A DNA stretch of 64,000 nucleotides from Paenibacillus dendritiformis. GTDB taxonomy: Bacteria > Bacillota > Bacilli > Paenibacillales > Paenibacillaceae. The DNA is taken from the NCBI RefSeq assembly GCF_021654795.1, contig NZ_AP025344.1, positions 1,984,501 to 2,048,500 of the forward strand. The letters run 5' to 3'. The notes beneath the pieces are model-generated. The model saw nothing but the letters and a program-made list of their open reading frames with translations, did no database searches and was not told where the DNA came from. The translations under genes were made by a program, and so were the position numbers. Shown here piece by piece: positions 19,216 through 28,960 of this stretch (position 1 is the first letter of the stretch; each line of letters begins with the position of its first letter).

Positions 19216-19453
19216 ACGGAATAAATGCTAGAATAAAGTTTATGGTATTTCCTGAACTCCCCTTCTTTTTGATCTGCATTTTTCAGAATGTGGAAGACAA
19301 GACGGACCGGAAGCGGCACATGACAAATGGAAGGATTTTGTCTTCAAAAAAAGTGTAGAAAAAAGAGGGAATGACCAATCCTTTGTTGAATACATAGTGA
19401 GTGTCCGGGGATACAAACATACCAATTGACTGGGAAGTAGGAGGTGCCACGGG

Positions 19454-20698
19454 TTGAGCAGCAATGACATCATTGTGAGTTTGGACATCGGTACATCCAA
19501 AGTGCGTGCTATCATTGGAGAGATTAACAACGGAACGCTGCAAATCATCGGCGTTGGATCTGCTGATTCAGAAGGTATTCGCAAAGGTGCGATTGTAGAT
19601 ATTGATCAGACTGTGCAATCCATTCGTAATGCTGTGGAGCATGCGGAACGCATGGTCGGTATAGAGATTACGGAAGTGTACGTTGGCATATCGGGCAATC
19701 ATATCGGACTTCAGTCCAGTCATGGCGTCGTCGCGGTCTCGAACGAGGATAGAGAGATTGGCGAGGAAGACATCGAACGGGTCCTGAAGGCGGCCGAAGT
19801 CATTGCGCTCCCGCCTGAACGGGAGATCATCGACGTCGTTGCGAAGCAATATGTGGTCGACGGTCTGGAGGATATCCACGATCCGCGCGGCATGATTGGA
19901 GTCCGCCTCGAGGCGGATGCGACGATTATTACAGGGGCGAAGACCGCGATACATAATTTGACCCGTTGCGTCGAGAGAGCGGGGCTGCATGTCAAGGAGC
20001 TTGTCCTCATGTCCCTGGCCGGGGGCCATCTGGCGCTCTCCAAGGATGAGAAGCTGATGGGCTCGGTATTGGTCGATGTAGGTGCCGGCGCCACGACGAT
20101 TGCCGTGTTCCAGGACGGGACGCTAGCAGCTACTTCGACCCTCCCGATCGGGGGCGACTTCGTCACGAACGATATCGCCTACGGCTTGCGGACGATGTCG
20201 GATCAGGCAGAGAAGGTCAAGCTCAAGTTCGGCTGCGCCTGGGTGGACGATGCGTTGGAGGACCAAGTGTTCAAAGTCGTCCGCATCGGCAGCAACGTGG
20301 AGAAGGAATTCAATCAAGTGTTCCTCGCCAATATTATTGAGCCTCGCGTTCAAGAGATTTTTCACCTTGTGAAGAATGAAGTGAAGCGTCTAGGTTTCAC
20401 AGAGCTTCCTGGCGGGTACATTCTTTCGGGAGGCACTGTCTCTATGGCCGGTGTGTTGAATGCCGCACAGGCCGAGCTGCAGACATCGGTTCGGATTGCG
20501 GTTCCTGATTACATCGGAGTGCGCGATCCAGGATTCGTAAGCGGTGTGGGGGTCTTGCATCATGTGATGCGCTCTGTCCGACCACGCAGTGCAGGTGGCA
20601 CCAAGAAAGCAGCCGCACGAAAGCCGGCTCCGGCAGAATCATCGAACAAGCCTGGTTTTATCGAACGGTTAAAAAATATGTTTAGCGAATTTATTTAA
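19454..20698 (+). CDS. ftsA: Cell division protein FtsA
   Basis: 414 residues from TTG 19454, after TAGGAGGTG. Actin-like fold: VSLDIGTSKVRAIIGE (phosphate 1), the 1C domain, VDVGAGATTIAVF (phosphate 2) and GGYILSGGTVSMAG (adenosine). The C-terminus ends in an amphipathic helix, PGFIERLKNMFSEFI, which anchors FtsA to the membrane. It tethers FtsZ filaments. A 238-bp gap upstream probably holds its own promoter, but I could not identify one with confidence. Confidence 0.95.
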   Translation: MSSNDIIVSLDIGTSKVRAIIGEINNGTLQIIGVGSADSEGIRKGAIVDIDQTVQSIRNAVEHAERMVGIEITEVYVGISGNHIGLQSSHGVVAVSNEDREIGEEDIERVLKAAEVIALPPEREIIDVVAKQYVVDGLEDIHDPRGMIGVRLEADATIITGAKTAIHNLTRCVERAGLHVKELVLMSLAGGHLALSKDEKLMGSVLVDVGAGATTIAVFQDGTLAATSTLPIGGDFVTNDIAYGLRTMSDQAEKVKLKFGCAWVDDALEDQVFKVVRIGSNVEKEFNQVFLANIIEPRVQEIFHLVKNEVKRLGFTELPGGYILSGGTVSMAGVLNAAQAELQTSVRIAVPDYIGVRDPGFVSGVGVLHHVMRSVRPRSAGGTKKAAARKPAPAESSNKPGFIERLKNMFSEFI

Positions 20699-20751
20699 AG
20701 TTTCTTTGACTTCATGCCATCCATGCACAATGAAGGGGAGATGGAGAGCTC

Positions 20752-21870
20752 ATGTTGGAATTTGAATTCGAGATGGAAGCATTAGCCCAGATTAAGGTAA
20801 TCGGCGTCGGCGGCGGGGGGAGCAACGCGGTCAACCGCATGATCGACAACGGTGTCAAGGGCGTTGAATTTATTACGGTAAATACGGATGCGCAGGCGCT
20901 TCACTTTGCGAAATCCGAGCACAAGCTGCAGATCGGGGACAAGCTGACGCGCGGCCTCGGGGCGGGCGCGAATCCCGAGGTGGGGAAGAAGGCGGCGGAG
21001 GAGTCCCGCGAGCTGATTATGAACACCCTGAAGGGGGCTGACATGGTCTTTGTCACCGCCGGCATGGGTGGAGGCACGGGAACCGGCGCGGCTCCGGTTA
21101 TCGCCGAGATCGCGAAAGAATGCGGGGCGCTGACGGTAGGAGTGGTTACGAGGCCATTTACGTTCGAAGGCCGCAAGCGTCTGACGCAGGCGGAGATGGG
21201 CATTGAAGCCTTGAAGGAGAAGGTGGATACGCTTATCGTCATCCCGAATGACCGCCTCTTGGAGATTGTGGATAAGAAGACGCCGATGCTGGAAGCGTTC
21301 CGGGCGGCAGACAACGTGCTGCGTCAGGCAGTCCAGGGTATTTCCGACTTGATTGCCGTGCCGGGATTGATCAACCTCGACTTCGCGGATGTGAAGACGA
21401 TTATGACCGAACGGGGTTCGGCGTTGATGGGAATCGGCATCGCCAACGGGGAGAACCGGGCGGCGGAAGCTGCGCGCAAGGCGATTATGAGTCCGCTGCT
21501 GGAGACGTCGATCGATGGCGCGCGCGGCGTCATCATGAACATAACGGGCGGAGCGAATCTGTCGCTCTACGAGGTCAATGAAGCGGCCGAGATCGTGACC
21601 GCTGCCTCGGATCCGGAAGTGAACATGATCTTCGGCGCGATTATCGACGAGAATATGAATGATGACATTAAGGTCACTGTCATTGCGACAGGATTCGAGC
21701 ATAAGCCCGCTCCGATGATGCCAGGGCGGCGCCCTGCGGGCAGCGAGACGAGCGGAGGGGAATCCCGCGCTCAGGCGCCGCTTCGTCCGTTCGGCAATGC
21801 GCCATCCGGCGGAGATCAGCTCGACATTCCGACGTTCCTGCGGAACCGTCCACGCAATAATAACGAATAA
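20752..21870 (+). CDS. ftsZ: Cell division protein FtsZ
   Basis: 372 residues, ATG 20752 after GGGGAGATGGAG. Tubulin-like GTPase with [13 protein letters not shown], the tubulin signature [19 protein letters not shown]-equivalent IPNDRLLEI, and the synergy-loop [12 protein letters not shown] variable linker (about 320-350) leads to the conserved C-terminal peptide DIPTFLRNR, which binds FtsA and SepF, both encoded in this window. It forms the Z-ring. A terminator follows directly. Confidence 0.97.
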   Translation: MLEFEFEMEALAQIKVIGVGGGGSNAVNRMIDNGVKGVEFITVNTDAQALHFAKSEHKLQIGDKLTRGLGAGANPEVGKKAAEESRELIMNTLKGADMVFVTAGMGGGTGTGAAPVIAEIAKECGALTVGVVTRPFTFEGRKRLTQAEMGIEALKEKVDTLIVIPNDRLLEIVDKKTPMLEAFRAADNVLRQAVQGISDLIAVPGLINLDFADVKTIMTERGSALMGIGIANGENRAAEAARKAIMSPLLETSIDGARGVIMNITGGANLSLYEVNEAAEIVTAASDPEVNMIFGAIIDENMNDDIKVTVIATGFEHKPAPMMPGRRPAGSETSGGESRAQAPLRPFGNAPSGGDQLDIPTFLRNRPRNNNE

Positions 21871-21882
21871 TGATAGACGCGA

Positions 21883-21913
21883 GACGTCTGCCTTCCGGGG
21901 CAGGCGTCTTTTT
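21883..21913 (+). terminator. Terminator after ftsZ
   Basis: Stem gacgtctgcc / ggcaggcgtc with one mismatch, loop of six, then five T. It closes the dcw cluster before the spoIIG locus. Confidence 0.88.
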
Positions 21914-21945
21914 GCATGCTTGTCCAGGGCCACGGTTCGCTTCTC

Positions 21946-22013
21946 CTCGACAAAAAAAGTAACAATCCCCCACCCACCTTTAGACAGACTTCGGATAACC
22001 GCCTCTATATACT
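21946..22013 (+). promoter_or_regulatory. Putative spoIIG-type promoter with a Spo0A-box-like site
   Basis: CTCGACA at 21946-21952 is the reverse complement of TGTCGAG, six of seven matches to the Spo0A box TGNCGAA. Downstream are a -35-like TAGACA (21981-21986) and a -10-like TATACT (22008-22013) separated by 21 bp. The B. subtilis spoIIG promoter is known for an abnormally long spacer (22 bp) activated by Spo0A-P with sigma A, and the same layout here upstream of spoIIGA is a good analogy. Not a proven site. Confidence 0.55.
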
Positions 22014-22059
22014 TATCCTTATCTCACGATAGATTGGCGGTGCCGAAGGAGGGAGCGCT

Positions 22060-23025
22060 GTGACCGTCATCTATGCCGATCTCGTATTCGGGCTGAATCT
22101 AGCACTGGATTGGACGCTGCTGACGATGACCGCCTGGATGCGCGGACTCTCTCATTCCCGCTGGAAGGTAGCGGCCGGAGCGGGACTTGGGACGCTCTAT
22201 GCCCTCGTCTTGTTTATTCCGGCTTTTCCGCTGCTGTATACCTATGCGGGAAAGATTCTGATATCCATATTTATGCTGCTCATCGCTTTTGGATTTCGCA
22301 ATCCCGGATATTTTTTAAAAAATGTCGCCGTTTTTTATTTTTCCGCTTTTGTGCTTGCCGGCGGCGCCATTGGTATTCAATATATGCTGCAGGATTCCAG
22401 GCTATGGTCGATCGCTCACCGCACCTCGGAGTGGTGGTCTGCCAATGAACGGCGGATGCAGACCGGCATGGGGCTGGTCATGGCGGCGCTCCCCGCTACG
22501 TATGGGCTGTTCCGCCTCGTCTGGAAATGGAGCAAGCGGCAGCAGCAAGTGGCGAGGCAGCTGGTAACGGTCGATATCCGCATCGGTGACATTCGCCGCC
22601 AGGTGACCGGATTGGTCGATACGGGGAATCATCTGAATGATCCGCTGAGCGGGGCCCCGGTTATGGTGACGGAAGCAAGGATATGGGAGGGCTGGCTGCC
22701 GGCGGACTGGCTGCAGCAGCTTGGGGCTTCGCAATCGCTGGATATGCTGGAACCGCTTAGCGGAGTCATCGATGTATCGAAGCTCCGGCTGCTGCCCTAT
22801 CGCGGCGTCAATCAAGGAATGCAATGGATGATTGGCTTCAAGCCGGATGAGATCCGGATTACGACCGAGACGGAGACGCTTCTCTGCGACCGGGCGATTA
22901 TCGGGCTCGACGGGGGCGTGCTGTCCCGTGACGGCGCTTTCCAGGCGATTGTCCATCCCGATATGATCGAGACCGGGCAGCAGAAGCCGTCCGAACCGAT
23001 TCCGCAGGCCCACCGGGCATCTTGA
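22060..23025 (+). CDS. spoIIGA: Pro-sigma-E processing aspartic protease SpoIIGA
   Basis: 321 residues, GTG 22060 after GAAGGAGGGAG. The N-terminal half holds about five membrane segments (for example [17 protein letters not shown] and [18 protein letters not shown]); the C-terminal half is an aspartic-protease-like domain with [14 protein letters not shown], where Asp187 is the predicted catalytic residue. In Bacillus, SpoIIGA in the septum cleaves the pro-sequence of sigma E after a forespore signal (SpoIIR). Its target gene sigE follows directly. Confidence 0.93.
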   Translation: MTVIYADLVFGLNLALDWTLLTMTAWMRGLSHSRWKVAAGAGLGTLYALVLFIPAFPLLYTYAGKILISIFMLLIAFGFRNPGYFLKNVAVFYFSAFVLAGGAIGIQYMLQDSRLWSIAHRTSEWWSANERRMQTGMGLVMAALPATYGLFRLVWKWSKRQQQVARQLVTVDIRIGDIRRQVTGLVDTGNHLNDPLSGAPVMVTEARIWEGWLPADWLQQLGASQSLDMLEPLSGVIDVSKLRLLPYRGVNQGMQWMIGFKPDEIRITTETETLLCDRAIIGLDGGVLSRDGAFQAIVHPDMIETGQQKPSEPIPQAHRAS

Positions 23026-23135
23026 CGCCAGCTTGGGCCATGCGGCGCCTGATGGAGCACTCGGATTCCCGGCAAGAAGGAGAGCCTTCGCGGCAAATGC
23101 GTTCGGTGATTACCACGTATATAGGAGGAGTAGCC

Positions 23136-23858
23136 ATGCGCTTGAAATGGAAATTGATCATGCAGCTCTATTATTACCGACTCTTGTTCTTATTGGGTTT
23201 GAAGCGCGATGAAATCTATTACATCGGCGGCAGCGAAGCGCTTCCTCCCCCGCTGACTAGGGAGGAGGAGGAGTACTTGCTCTCGAAGCTCAGCAGCGGG
23301 GAAGCCGCCGTAAGAGCGATGCTGATCGAGCGCAATTTGCGGTTGGTCGTCTATATTGCCCGCAAATTCGAGAATACAGGCATCCACATCGAGGATCTCG
23401 TCTCCATTGGTGCGATCGGGTTGATCAAAGCCGTCAACACGTTCGATCCGGAGAAGAAAATCAAGCTGGCCACGTATGCGTCCCGCTGCATCGAAAATGA
23501 GATTCTGATGTATTTGCGCCGCAACAGCAAGACGAGAACGGAAGTGTCCTTCGATGAGCCGCTGAACATAGACTGGGACGGCAATGAGCTGCTGCTGAGC
23601 GATGTGCTCGGCACCGAGAACGATACGATATATAAAAATATTGAGGAGCAGGTCGACCGGAAGCTGCTTCACAAGGCGCTTGACAAGCTGAGCGAGCGGG
23701 AGCGGCTCATTATGGAGCTGCGGTTCGGCTTGTCCGACGGAGAGGAGAAAACGCAAAAGGATGTGGCCGATTTGCTCGGCATTTCCCAGTCCTATATTTC
23801 CCGATTGGAGAAGCGAATAATAAAGCGCTTGCGCAAGGAATTCAATAAAATGGTGTGA
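23136..23858 (+). CDS. sigE: RNA polymerase sporulation sigma factor SigE (pro-form)
   Basis: 240 residues, ATG 23136 after AGGAGG. The first roughly 28 residues ([20 protein letters not shown]) are the amphipathic pro-sequence that SpoIIGA removes, next to DEIYYIGG. Region 2 ([40 protein letters not shown]) and region 4 with [20 protein letters not shown] are close to B. subtilis sigma E. It drives early mother-cell transcription. It begins 110 bp after spoIIGA, forming the spoIIG operon. Confidence 0.96.
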   Translation: MRLKWKLIMQLYYYRLLFLLGLKRDEIYYIGGSEALPPPLTREEEEYLLSKLSSGEAAVRAMLIERNLRLVVYIARKFENTGIHIEDLVSIGAIGLIKAVNTFDPEKKIKLATYASRCIENEILMYLRRNSKTRTEVSFDEPLNIDWDGNELLLSDVLGTENDTIYKNIEEQVDRKLLHKALDKLSERERLIMELRFGLSDGEEKTQKDVADLLGISQSYISRLEKRIIKRLRKEFNKMV

Positions 23859-23986
23859 CCGCAATTTTGCTTAATCCAGAGCGAGTTTCCGCTCATTCCC
23901 CCGCTTGCGGGGAGATGGCGAAGGAATAAATTTGAACCCCGGGGAGATAATGTACATTAATGTTTTACCCTGGGAGGTAGTCACGA

Positions 23987-24769
23987 ATGACCAGAAACAA
24001 AGTCGAAATTTGCGGTGTCGATACATCGAAGTTGCCCGTCCTCACGAACGCCGAAATGAGAGAATTGTTCGTGGCTCTGCAGGAGCGGAATGAACGTTCC
24101 GCGCGGGAGAAGCTGGTCAACGGCAACTTGCGTCTTGTCCTTAGCGTCATTCAGCGCTTCAACAATCGCGGCGAGTTCGTCGATGATTTGTTCCAAGTCG
24201 GATGCATTGGCCTGATGAAGGCCATCGATAACTTCGATCTGGGGCAGAACGTTAAGTTTTCCACCTATGCGGTACCGATGATTATCGGCGAGATCCGGAG
24301 ATATTTGCGGGACAACAACCCGATCCGCGTATCCCGCAGCTTGCGGGACATTGCCTACAAGGCGCTGCAGGTTCGTGATTCCTTGACCAATCAAAATTCG
24401 CGGGAGCCAACGATTATGGAAATCTCGGAAGCGCTGAACGTTCCCAAGGAGGATGTCGTGTTCGCATTGGACGCCATACAGGATCCGGTGTCGCTCTTTG
24501 AACCGATTTATCATGACGGCGGCGATCCGATATATGTCATGGATCAGATAAGCGATGACAAAAATAAGGACGTGTCCTGGATCGAGGAGATTGTGCTCCG
24601 GGAGGCGATGCGGAAATTGAACGAGAGAGAGAAAATGATTTTATCGATGCGTTTTTTTGAAGGGAAAACCCAGATGGAGGTAGCGGATGAAATCGGCATA
24701 TCTCAAGCGCAGGTATCCCGGTTGGAGAAATCAGCGATCAATCAAATGCAAAAGCATGTGCGAACGTAA
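23987..24769 (+). CDS. sigG: RNA polymerase sporulation sigma factor SigG
   Basis: 260 residues, ATG 23987 after GGGAGG. The N-terminal MTRNKVEICGVDTSKLPVLT is typical of sigma G and carries the anti-sigma contact region. Region 2 (LRLVLSVIQRFNNRGEFVDDLFQVG) and region 4 (GISQAQVSRLEKSAI) follow. It controls late forespore genes. The 128-bp gap after sigE probably contains its forespore promoter, but I could not fit a sigma F or G consensus at correct spacing. Confidence 0.96.
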   Translation: MTRNKVEICGVDTSKLPVLTNAEMRELFVALQERNERSAREKLVNGNLRLVLSVIQRFNNRGEFVDDLFQVGCIGLMKAIDNFDLGQNVKFSTYAVPMIIGEIRRYLRDNNPIRVSRSLRDIAYKALQVRDSLTNQNSREPTIMEISEALNVPKEDVVFALDAIQDPVSLFEPIYHDGGDPIYVMDQISDDKNKDVSWIEEIVLREAMRKLNEREKMILSMRFFEGKTQMEVADEIGISQAQVSRLEKSAINQMQKHVRT

Positions 24770-24790
24770 TCCGGTTACGACAAGTTTGCA

Positions 24791-24820
24791 GCCGTCCGCC
24801 TTGAAGCGGCGGCTTTTTTT
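24791..24820 (+). terminator. Terminator after sigG
   Basis: GCCGTCCGC / GCGGCGGC stem with one bulge, then seven T. Confidence 0.85.
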
Positions 24821-24908
24821 GTGCCGGAGGGCAGGGGAGAGGACATTTTGGAGGCTTCGGACATATATCTATATTATGATCCAAAATAAATGCATAGTGG
24901 GGATCCCG

Positions 24909-25199
24909 ATGAAAATATCCGATTTTCAAACCAAAGATGTTATCAATATTGTAGACGGGAAAAAATTAGGGCAAGTTAGTGATGTGGAGCTGGATTTGAA
25001 GCAAGGGCGCATCGACGCGATCGTCGTGCCCAGCTACAGCAAGTTCCTCGGCTTTTTCGGCGGCGGCACCGAGCTGGTGATTCCGTGGCGGAACATTGTC
25101 AAAATCGGCGCCGACGTCGTGCTCGTCAAGATGGAAGAGGCGAAAGCCTCCCAGCGTGCGGAGGAATACGAGACAACGGTTCTGCTGCCGAGACCGTAG
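24909..25199 (+). CDS. ylmC: YlmC/YmxH family PRC-barrel sporulation protein
   Basis: 96 residues, ATG 24909. A single PRC-barrel-like beta domain: MKISDFQTKDVINIVDGKKLGQVSDVELD and IVVPSYSKFLGFFGGGTELVIPWRNIVKIG. This family (YlmC/YmxH) is found in spore formers beside sigG; the biochemical role is not established. The position between sigG and ylmD is the usual one. The upstream 90 bp are AT-rich (acatatatctatattatg) and could hold a sporulation promoter. Confidence 0.85.
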   Translation: MKISDFQTKDVINIVDGKKLGQVSDVELDLKQGRIDAIVVPSYSKFLGFFGGGTELVIPWRNIVKIGADVVLVKMEEAKASQRAEEYETTVLLPRP

Positions 25200-25245
25200 G
25201 CTTCCGGCCGGAGTTTGTGGTACACTGGAGGTTGAGGTGAACGGT

Positions 25246-26097
25246 ATGGAACCTTTTGTACGACGTCAAGGCGGGAAGCTGGCTGAACCGGGCGTGCTCG
25301 AGCTGGCCGGCTGGATGGCCGACGCGCCCGGGCTGGCGGCCGGGTTCACGACCCGGCAGGGCGGAGTGAGCCAGGGCTGCTTCGCTTCGCTTAACTGCGC
25401 CCTTCATGTGCGCGATGCGGAGGAGGATGTCATCGCGAACCGGCGGCGAGTCGCCGAGGCTGCCGGCATTCCGTTCGAGAACTGGGTATGCGGAGAGCAG
25501 GTGCACGGCAATCGCGTGCACGCCGTTACGGGGGAAGACCGGGGCCGGGGCTGGTTCGGCCGGGCCAGCGCAATACAAGATGCGGACGCGCTCGTGACGG
25601 ATGCGGAAGGCGTGATGCTGGCCTCCTTTTACGCCGATTGCGTGCCGCTTATTTTTCTGGATCCGGTGAAGCGGGTCGTGGCGTTGGCGCATGCGGGCTG
25701 GAAGGGAACGGTAACCCGGATTGGCCCGGAGACGGTACATATGATGCAGGAACGTTATCACAGTTCGATCGAACATATAAGAGCGGCCATCGGACCTTCG
25801 ATCGGTCCGTGCTGCTATGAGGTGGACAACCGGGTGCTGGAGCAAGTCCGGGCGGTGTGGAACGAAGAGGAAGGCGAAGCGGACCGCCCTGTCATTCGAG
25901 CTTCCCGGCCGGGACATGCATGGCTCGATTTGAGAGAATTGAATCGACAATTGTTGAAGCAAGCAGGAATTTTGCCAACAAATATCGAATGTACTACTTT
26001 GTGCACCGGCTGCGATACCGGCATGTTTTTTTCCCACCGCAAGGAGGGGGGAGCAACCGGCCGCATGATGAGCTTTATTGGTTGGAAGAAGGGATGA
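25246..26097 (+). CDS. ylmD: Peptidoglycan-editing/purine nucleoside phosphorylase YfiH (LACC1) family, YlmD
   Basis: 283 residues from ATG 25246, six bases after GAGGTG. The former 'multicopper polyphenol oxidase laccase' domain is recognisable: TTRQGGVSQGCFASLNCALHV, CGEQVHGNRV, ADALVTD, YADCVPLIF, HAGWKGTV and IGPSIGPCCYEV with the Zn-binding His/Cys residues. Recent work assigns purine nucleoside phosphorylase and adenosine deaminase activity to the family, and a role in cell-wall precursor editing in E. coli. It is the usual neighbour of ylmE in the division cluster. Confidence 0.9.
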   Translation: MEPFVRRQGGKLAEPGVLELAGWMADAPGLAAGFTTRQGGVSQGCFASLNCALHVRDAEEDVIANRRRVAEAAGIPFENWVCGEQVHGNRVHAVTGEDRGRGWFGRASAIQDADALVTDAEGVMLASFYADCVPLIFLDPVKRVVALAHAGWKGTVTRIGPETVHMMQERYHSSIEHIRAAIGPSIGPCCYEVDNRVLEQVRAVWNEEEGEADRPVIRASRPGHAWLDLRELNRQLLKQAGILPTNIECTTLCTGCDTGMFFSHRKEGGATGRMMSFIGWKKG

Positions 26098-26101
26098 CGA
26101 C

Positions 26102-26788
26102 ATGACGCTGCAGCAGAGAATCGAAGCTGTGGAACGACGTATACAGGAAGCATGCGCCCGATCGGGGCGCAACCGGGAGGACGTCCGGACGATCGCGGTG
26201 ACCAAGTATGTCTCGCTGGAACGGACCGGAGAGGCCATTGCGGCCGGTCTGAAGGACGTCGGGGAGAACCGGTGGCAGGATGCGGAAGCGAAGTGGATGC
26301 GGTACGGCGATCAGGCGGCCTGGCATTTTATCGGAACGCTGCAGTCGAACAAGGCGAAGGATGTGGTCGGCAAGTTCCCGTACATCCATTCGCTGGACCG
26401 GCTCTCGCTGGCCAAGGCAATAGAGAAGCGGGCCGCCGAATTGGATCAATTCGTCCGCTGCTTCATTCAGGTGAATATATCAGGAGAAGCTTCGAAGCAA
26501 GGGTTGCCGCCGCAGGATGTCGCGCCTTTCCTCGAAGAGTTGAAGGCATACCCGCACATTCAGCCGATCGGGCTAATGACGATGGCTCCGTATGAAGCGG
26601 AGCCGGAAGAGACGAGACCGGTATTTCGCGGTCTGCGCCAATTGCGGGATGAATTGAACGAGACGCGGGCCGAACCGCTTGATCATCTGTCGATGGGCAT
26701 GTCGAACGACTTCGAGATCGCCATTGAGGAAGGAGCGACTTGGATTCGGCTTGGCTCCATTCTGGTAGGGAAAGAGAGGGATGAATGA
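26102..26788 (+). CDS. ylmE: YggS family pyridoxal-phosphate homeostasis protein YlmE
   Basis: 228 residues from ATG 26102; a TTG at 26078 would add eight residues but overlaps ylmD. Alanine-racemase-like TIM barrel with TIAVTKYVS, where Lys35 should bind PLP, then [27 protein letters not shown] and [24 protein letters not shown]. Known family role: PLP binding and amino-acid/PLP balance without a catalytic reaction. Its stop overlaps the sepF start. Confidence 0.93.
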   Translation: MTLQQRIEAVERRIQEACARSGRNREDVRTIAVTKYVSLERTGEAIAAGLKDVGENRWQDAEAKWMRYGDQAAWHFIGTLQSNKAKDVVGKFPYIHSLDRLSLAKAIEKRAAELDQFVRCFIQVNISGEASKQGLPPQDVAPFLEELKAYPHIQPIGLMTMAPYEAEPEETRPVFRGLRQLRDELNETRAEPLDHLSMGMSNDFEIAIEEGATWIRLGSILVGKERDE

Positions 26789-27237
26789 TGGGCGTAATGA
26801 ACCGTTTCATGAGTTTTCTCGGGCTGCAGGAAGAGGAAGAAGTCATCGAACGAGAGCAGGTCACCCACGCGGACGATCAGGAGCTGGAAGCGCCTGCCTT
26901 CGATCAGCGCAAGGGCGCGAGAGGGTCCAACATCGTGAGCATCCATTCGCAGAAGGCTTCCAAGGTCGTCCTGTATGAGCCCCGATCCTATGATGAAGCG
27001 CAGGAGATCGCCGATCATTTGCGTTCCCGGCGGTCGGTCATCATTAATCTGCAGCGCGTCCGCACTGATCAGGCGCTGCGCATCATTGATTTCCTGAGCG
27101 GAACGGTGTATGCGTTGAGCGGCAACATTTCCAAGCTCGGAAGCAATATTTTTATCTGCACTCCGGACAATATCGAGATCCAAGGTTCGATAACGGAGAT
27201 GTTTGCGGAGGATTTCGAATACAAACAAACGAGGTGA
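26785..27237 (+). CDS. sepF: Cell division protein SepF
   Basis: 150 residues. ATG 26785 overlaps the ylmE stop (ATGA); ATG 26788 is a near alternative. The N-terminal amphipathic segment [15 protein letters not shown] should bind the membrane, followed by an acidic linker and the SepF core [20 protein letters not shown] with SVIINLQRV and [18 protein letters not shown]. SepF binds the C-terminal peptide of FtsZ and shapes septum assembly. Confidence 0.93.
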   Translation: MMGVMNRFMSFLGLQEEEEVIEREQVTHADDQELEAPAFDQRKGARGSNIVSIHSQKASKVVLYEPRSYDEAQEIADHLRSRRSVIINLQRVRTDQALRIIDFLSGTVYALSGNISKLGSNIFICTPDNIEIQGSITEMFAEDFEYKQTR

Positions 27238-27244
27238 CCTGCTG

Positions 27245-27517
27245 TTGCTGGAATATACGATTATTCAATATTTGGGCTATTTGTATGAAATCTATACGTG
27301 GCTCATCATTATTTATGTTTTGATGTCCTGGCTCCCGAATGTCCGCGAGAGCTTTGTCGGCGAGATTTTGGGCAAGATCGTCGAACCGTATTTGAGTCTG
27401 TTCCGGCGCATTATTCCGCCGATTGGCGGCATGCTCGATATTTCCCCGATCATCGCCCTGTTCGCGCTTCGCTTCGTGTATATGGGATTGGTAGCCGTCG
27501 TGCAGTACCTGTTCTAG
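27245..27517 (+). CDS. ylmG: YggT family membrane protein YlmG
   Basis: 90 residues from TTG 27245, eight bases after GAGGTG. Two membrane segments (about 8-28 and 65-88) flank the conserved SWLPNVRESFVGEILGKIVEPYLSLFRRIIPPIGG loop of the YggT family. The function is not settled; the gene is consistently found between sepF and ylmH and has been linked to division and nucleoid organisation in other organisms. Confidence 0.88.
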   Translation: MLEYTIIQYLGYLYEIYTWLIIIYVLMSWLPNVRESFVGEILGKIVEPYLSLFRRIIPPIGGMLDISPIIALFALRFVYMGLVAVVQYLF

Positions 27518-27567
27518 ACATGATTGATGCGTTCGGCTCGGGAGAATGGCAAAAGGCGGAATGAGGA

Positions 27568-28356
27568 ATGAAAGGTAACGAGAAGCTGTATGTCCACTTC
27601 CATCCGGACGAGCGGGAGTTCGTCGATCGCGCATGGGAGTGGGTACGGCGCGCGGCGGAAGGACATGAGATAAAGCGGACGGACTTTTTGGATCCGAGAC
27701 AAGCTTATATTACGGCGACGCTGGTCAACCGGAGTCGGGATGTACAGCTCCGGCTGGACGGCGGCTCCGGGCAGGCAGAGCGCAAGCGGGGCTTAATCGC
27801 CCCCGACTATGTGTATGCCGAAGGGGAAGATATGGGAATCTCCGTACTCCAGATCACCTCACCCGACCGGAAGTGGGACGAGCTGGAGCATGGTGATTTT
27901 CTTGGCGCGCTCCTTGGCTTGGGCATCAAGCGGGAGAAGATCGGGGATATTCATGTCTCTCCCGATCGCTGCCATGTGCTGGTAACGGAGGAGATGGCGC
28001 CGTTCATCAATACGCATTTGCGCCAGGTTCACCGGGTGAGCGTCTTGACGGATATCCTTCCTCTGTCTGAATTGCGGGCGGCGCACGCGGAGATGAAGAC
28101 GGCGAAGCTGAGCGTCGCTTCTTTGCGCCTGGACGGAATTGCGAGCGATGTGTTCCGCTTGAGCCGCACGAAGATCGTGGCGCCGATCAAGGCGGGCCGC
28201 TGCAAGGTGAATTGGAAGGTGGAAGAGAACCCTTCCGCCCCGCTTGAAGCGGGGGACGTCGTCTCCTTGCAGGGCTTCGGGCGGTTCAAGATTATCGATG
28301 TGGAAGGGTTGACGAAGAAGGGCCGCTATTGGGTTACGGTCGGGACGTTCACCTGA
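27568..28356 (+). CDS. ylmH: S4-domain RNA-binding protein YlmH
   Basis: 262 residues, ATG 27568. The N-terminal part has VHFHPDEREFVDRAWEWV; the C-terminal S4 domain (about 182-250) has LSVASLRLDGIASDVFRLSR and PLEAGDVVSLQGFGRFKI. The family binds the 50S subunit and nascent-chain-tRNA complexes, and has been connected with ribosome rescue. Cluster position between ylmG and divIVA is standard. Confidence 0.92.
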   Translation: MKGNEKLYVHFHPDEREFVDRAWEWVRRAAEGHEIKRTDFLDPRQAYITATLVNRSRDVQLRLDGGSGQAERKRGLIAPDYVYAEGEDMGISVLQITSPDRKWDELEHGDFLGALLGLGIKREKIGDIHVSPDRCHVLVTEEMAPFINTHLRQVHRVSVLTDILPLSELRAAHAEMKTAKLSVASLRLDGIASDVFRLSRTKIVAPIKAGRCKVNWKVEENPSAPLEAGDVVSLQGFGRFKIIDVEGLTKKGRYWVTVGTFT

Positions 28357-28451
28357 TGATCTTGCGGCACGCAGGTGCAGGAATTTTGGCAAGGGATGTC
28401 GAATTGCATAATAATCGCTGCAAGGCTTGTAATTATTAGGAGGTGCACAGC

Positions 28452-28943
28452 ATGCCATTGACACCGCTCGATATACATAATAAGGAATTTAGCCGCAAGC
28501 TGCGCGGTTACGATGAAGATGAGGTAAATGAATTTCTAGATCAGATTATTAAAGATTTTGAAGCTCTTATCCGGGAGAACAAAGAGCTGCAGAACCATGC
28601 GCTCAATCTGCAGGAGAAGCTGGATCACTTCGCCAACCTGGAGGAGACGCTCAGCAAGACGATCATTGTCGCTCAGGAAGCGGCCGATGAAGTAAAGAAC
28701 AACGCGAAGAAGGAAGCTCAGCTTATCCTCAAGGAAGCGGAGAAGAATGCCGATCGGATCATCAACGACTCTCTGGCCAAATCGCGCAAGGTGGCGATTG
28801 AGATCGAGGAGCTGAAGAAGCAGGCTTCCATCTACCGCACACGCTTCCGCACGCTGGTCGAGGCCCAGCTCGAGCTGCTGAGCCAGGACGGCTGGGACGG
28901 ACTGGAGCGCGCGGAACGGACCGAAGTGAAGGAGCTCTATTGA
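28452..28943 (+). CDS. divIVA: Cell-pole/septum marker DivIVA
   Basis: 163 residues from ATG 28452, after AGGAGGTG. The N-terminal lipid-binding domain PLTPLDIHNKEFSRKLRGYDEDEVNEFLDQ is diagnostic. A coiled coil follows (about 35-75), then an Ala/Lys-rich helix (AADEVKNNAKKEAQLILKEAEKNADRI). It recognises negative membrane curvature at septa and poles. The coiled-coil domain ends without the long tail seen in actinobacterial versions. Confidence 0.95.
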   Translation: MPLTPLDIHNKEFSRKLRGYDEDEVNEFLDQIIKDFEALIRENKELQNHALNLQEKLDHFANLEETLSKTIIVAQEAADEVKNNAKKEAQLILKEAEKNADRIINDSLAKSRKVAIEIEELKKQASIYRTRFRTLVEAQLELLSQDGWDGLERAERTEVKELY

Positions 28944-28960
28944 GCGTCCGGCCGAATCGT

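Noticed and set aside
19329..19372. A sigma H-like promoter before ftsA (AGGATTT with GAAT-like sequences downstream)
   Set aside because: The spacing to either GAAAA (19358) or GAAT (19369) is outside the sigma H range, so I do not claim it, although B. subtilis ftsAZ does have a sigma H promoter.
23859..23986. A sigma F or sigma G promoter in the sigE-sigG gap (GAATA at 23924, CATTAAT at 23955)
   Set aside because: The spacer would be 26 bp against about 15-18 expected; no other pair fitted.
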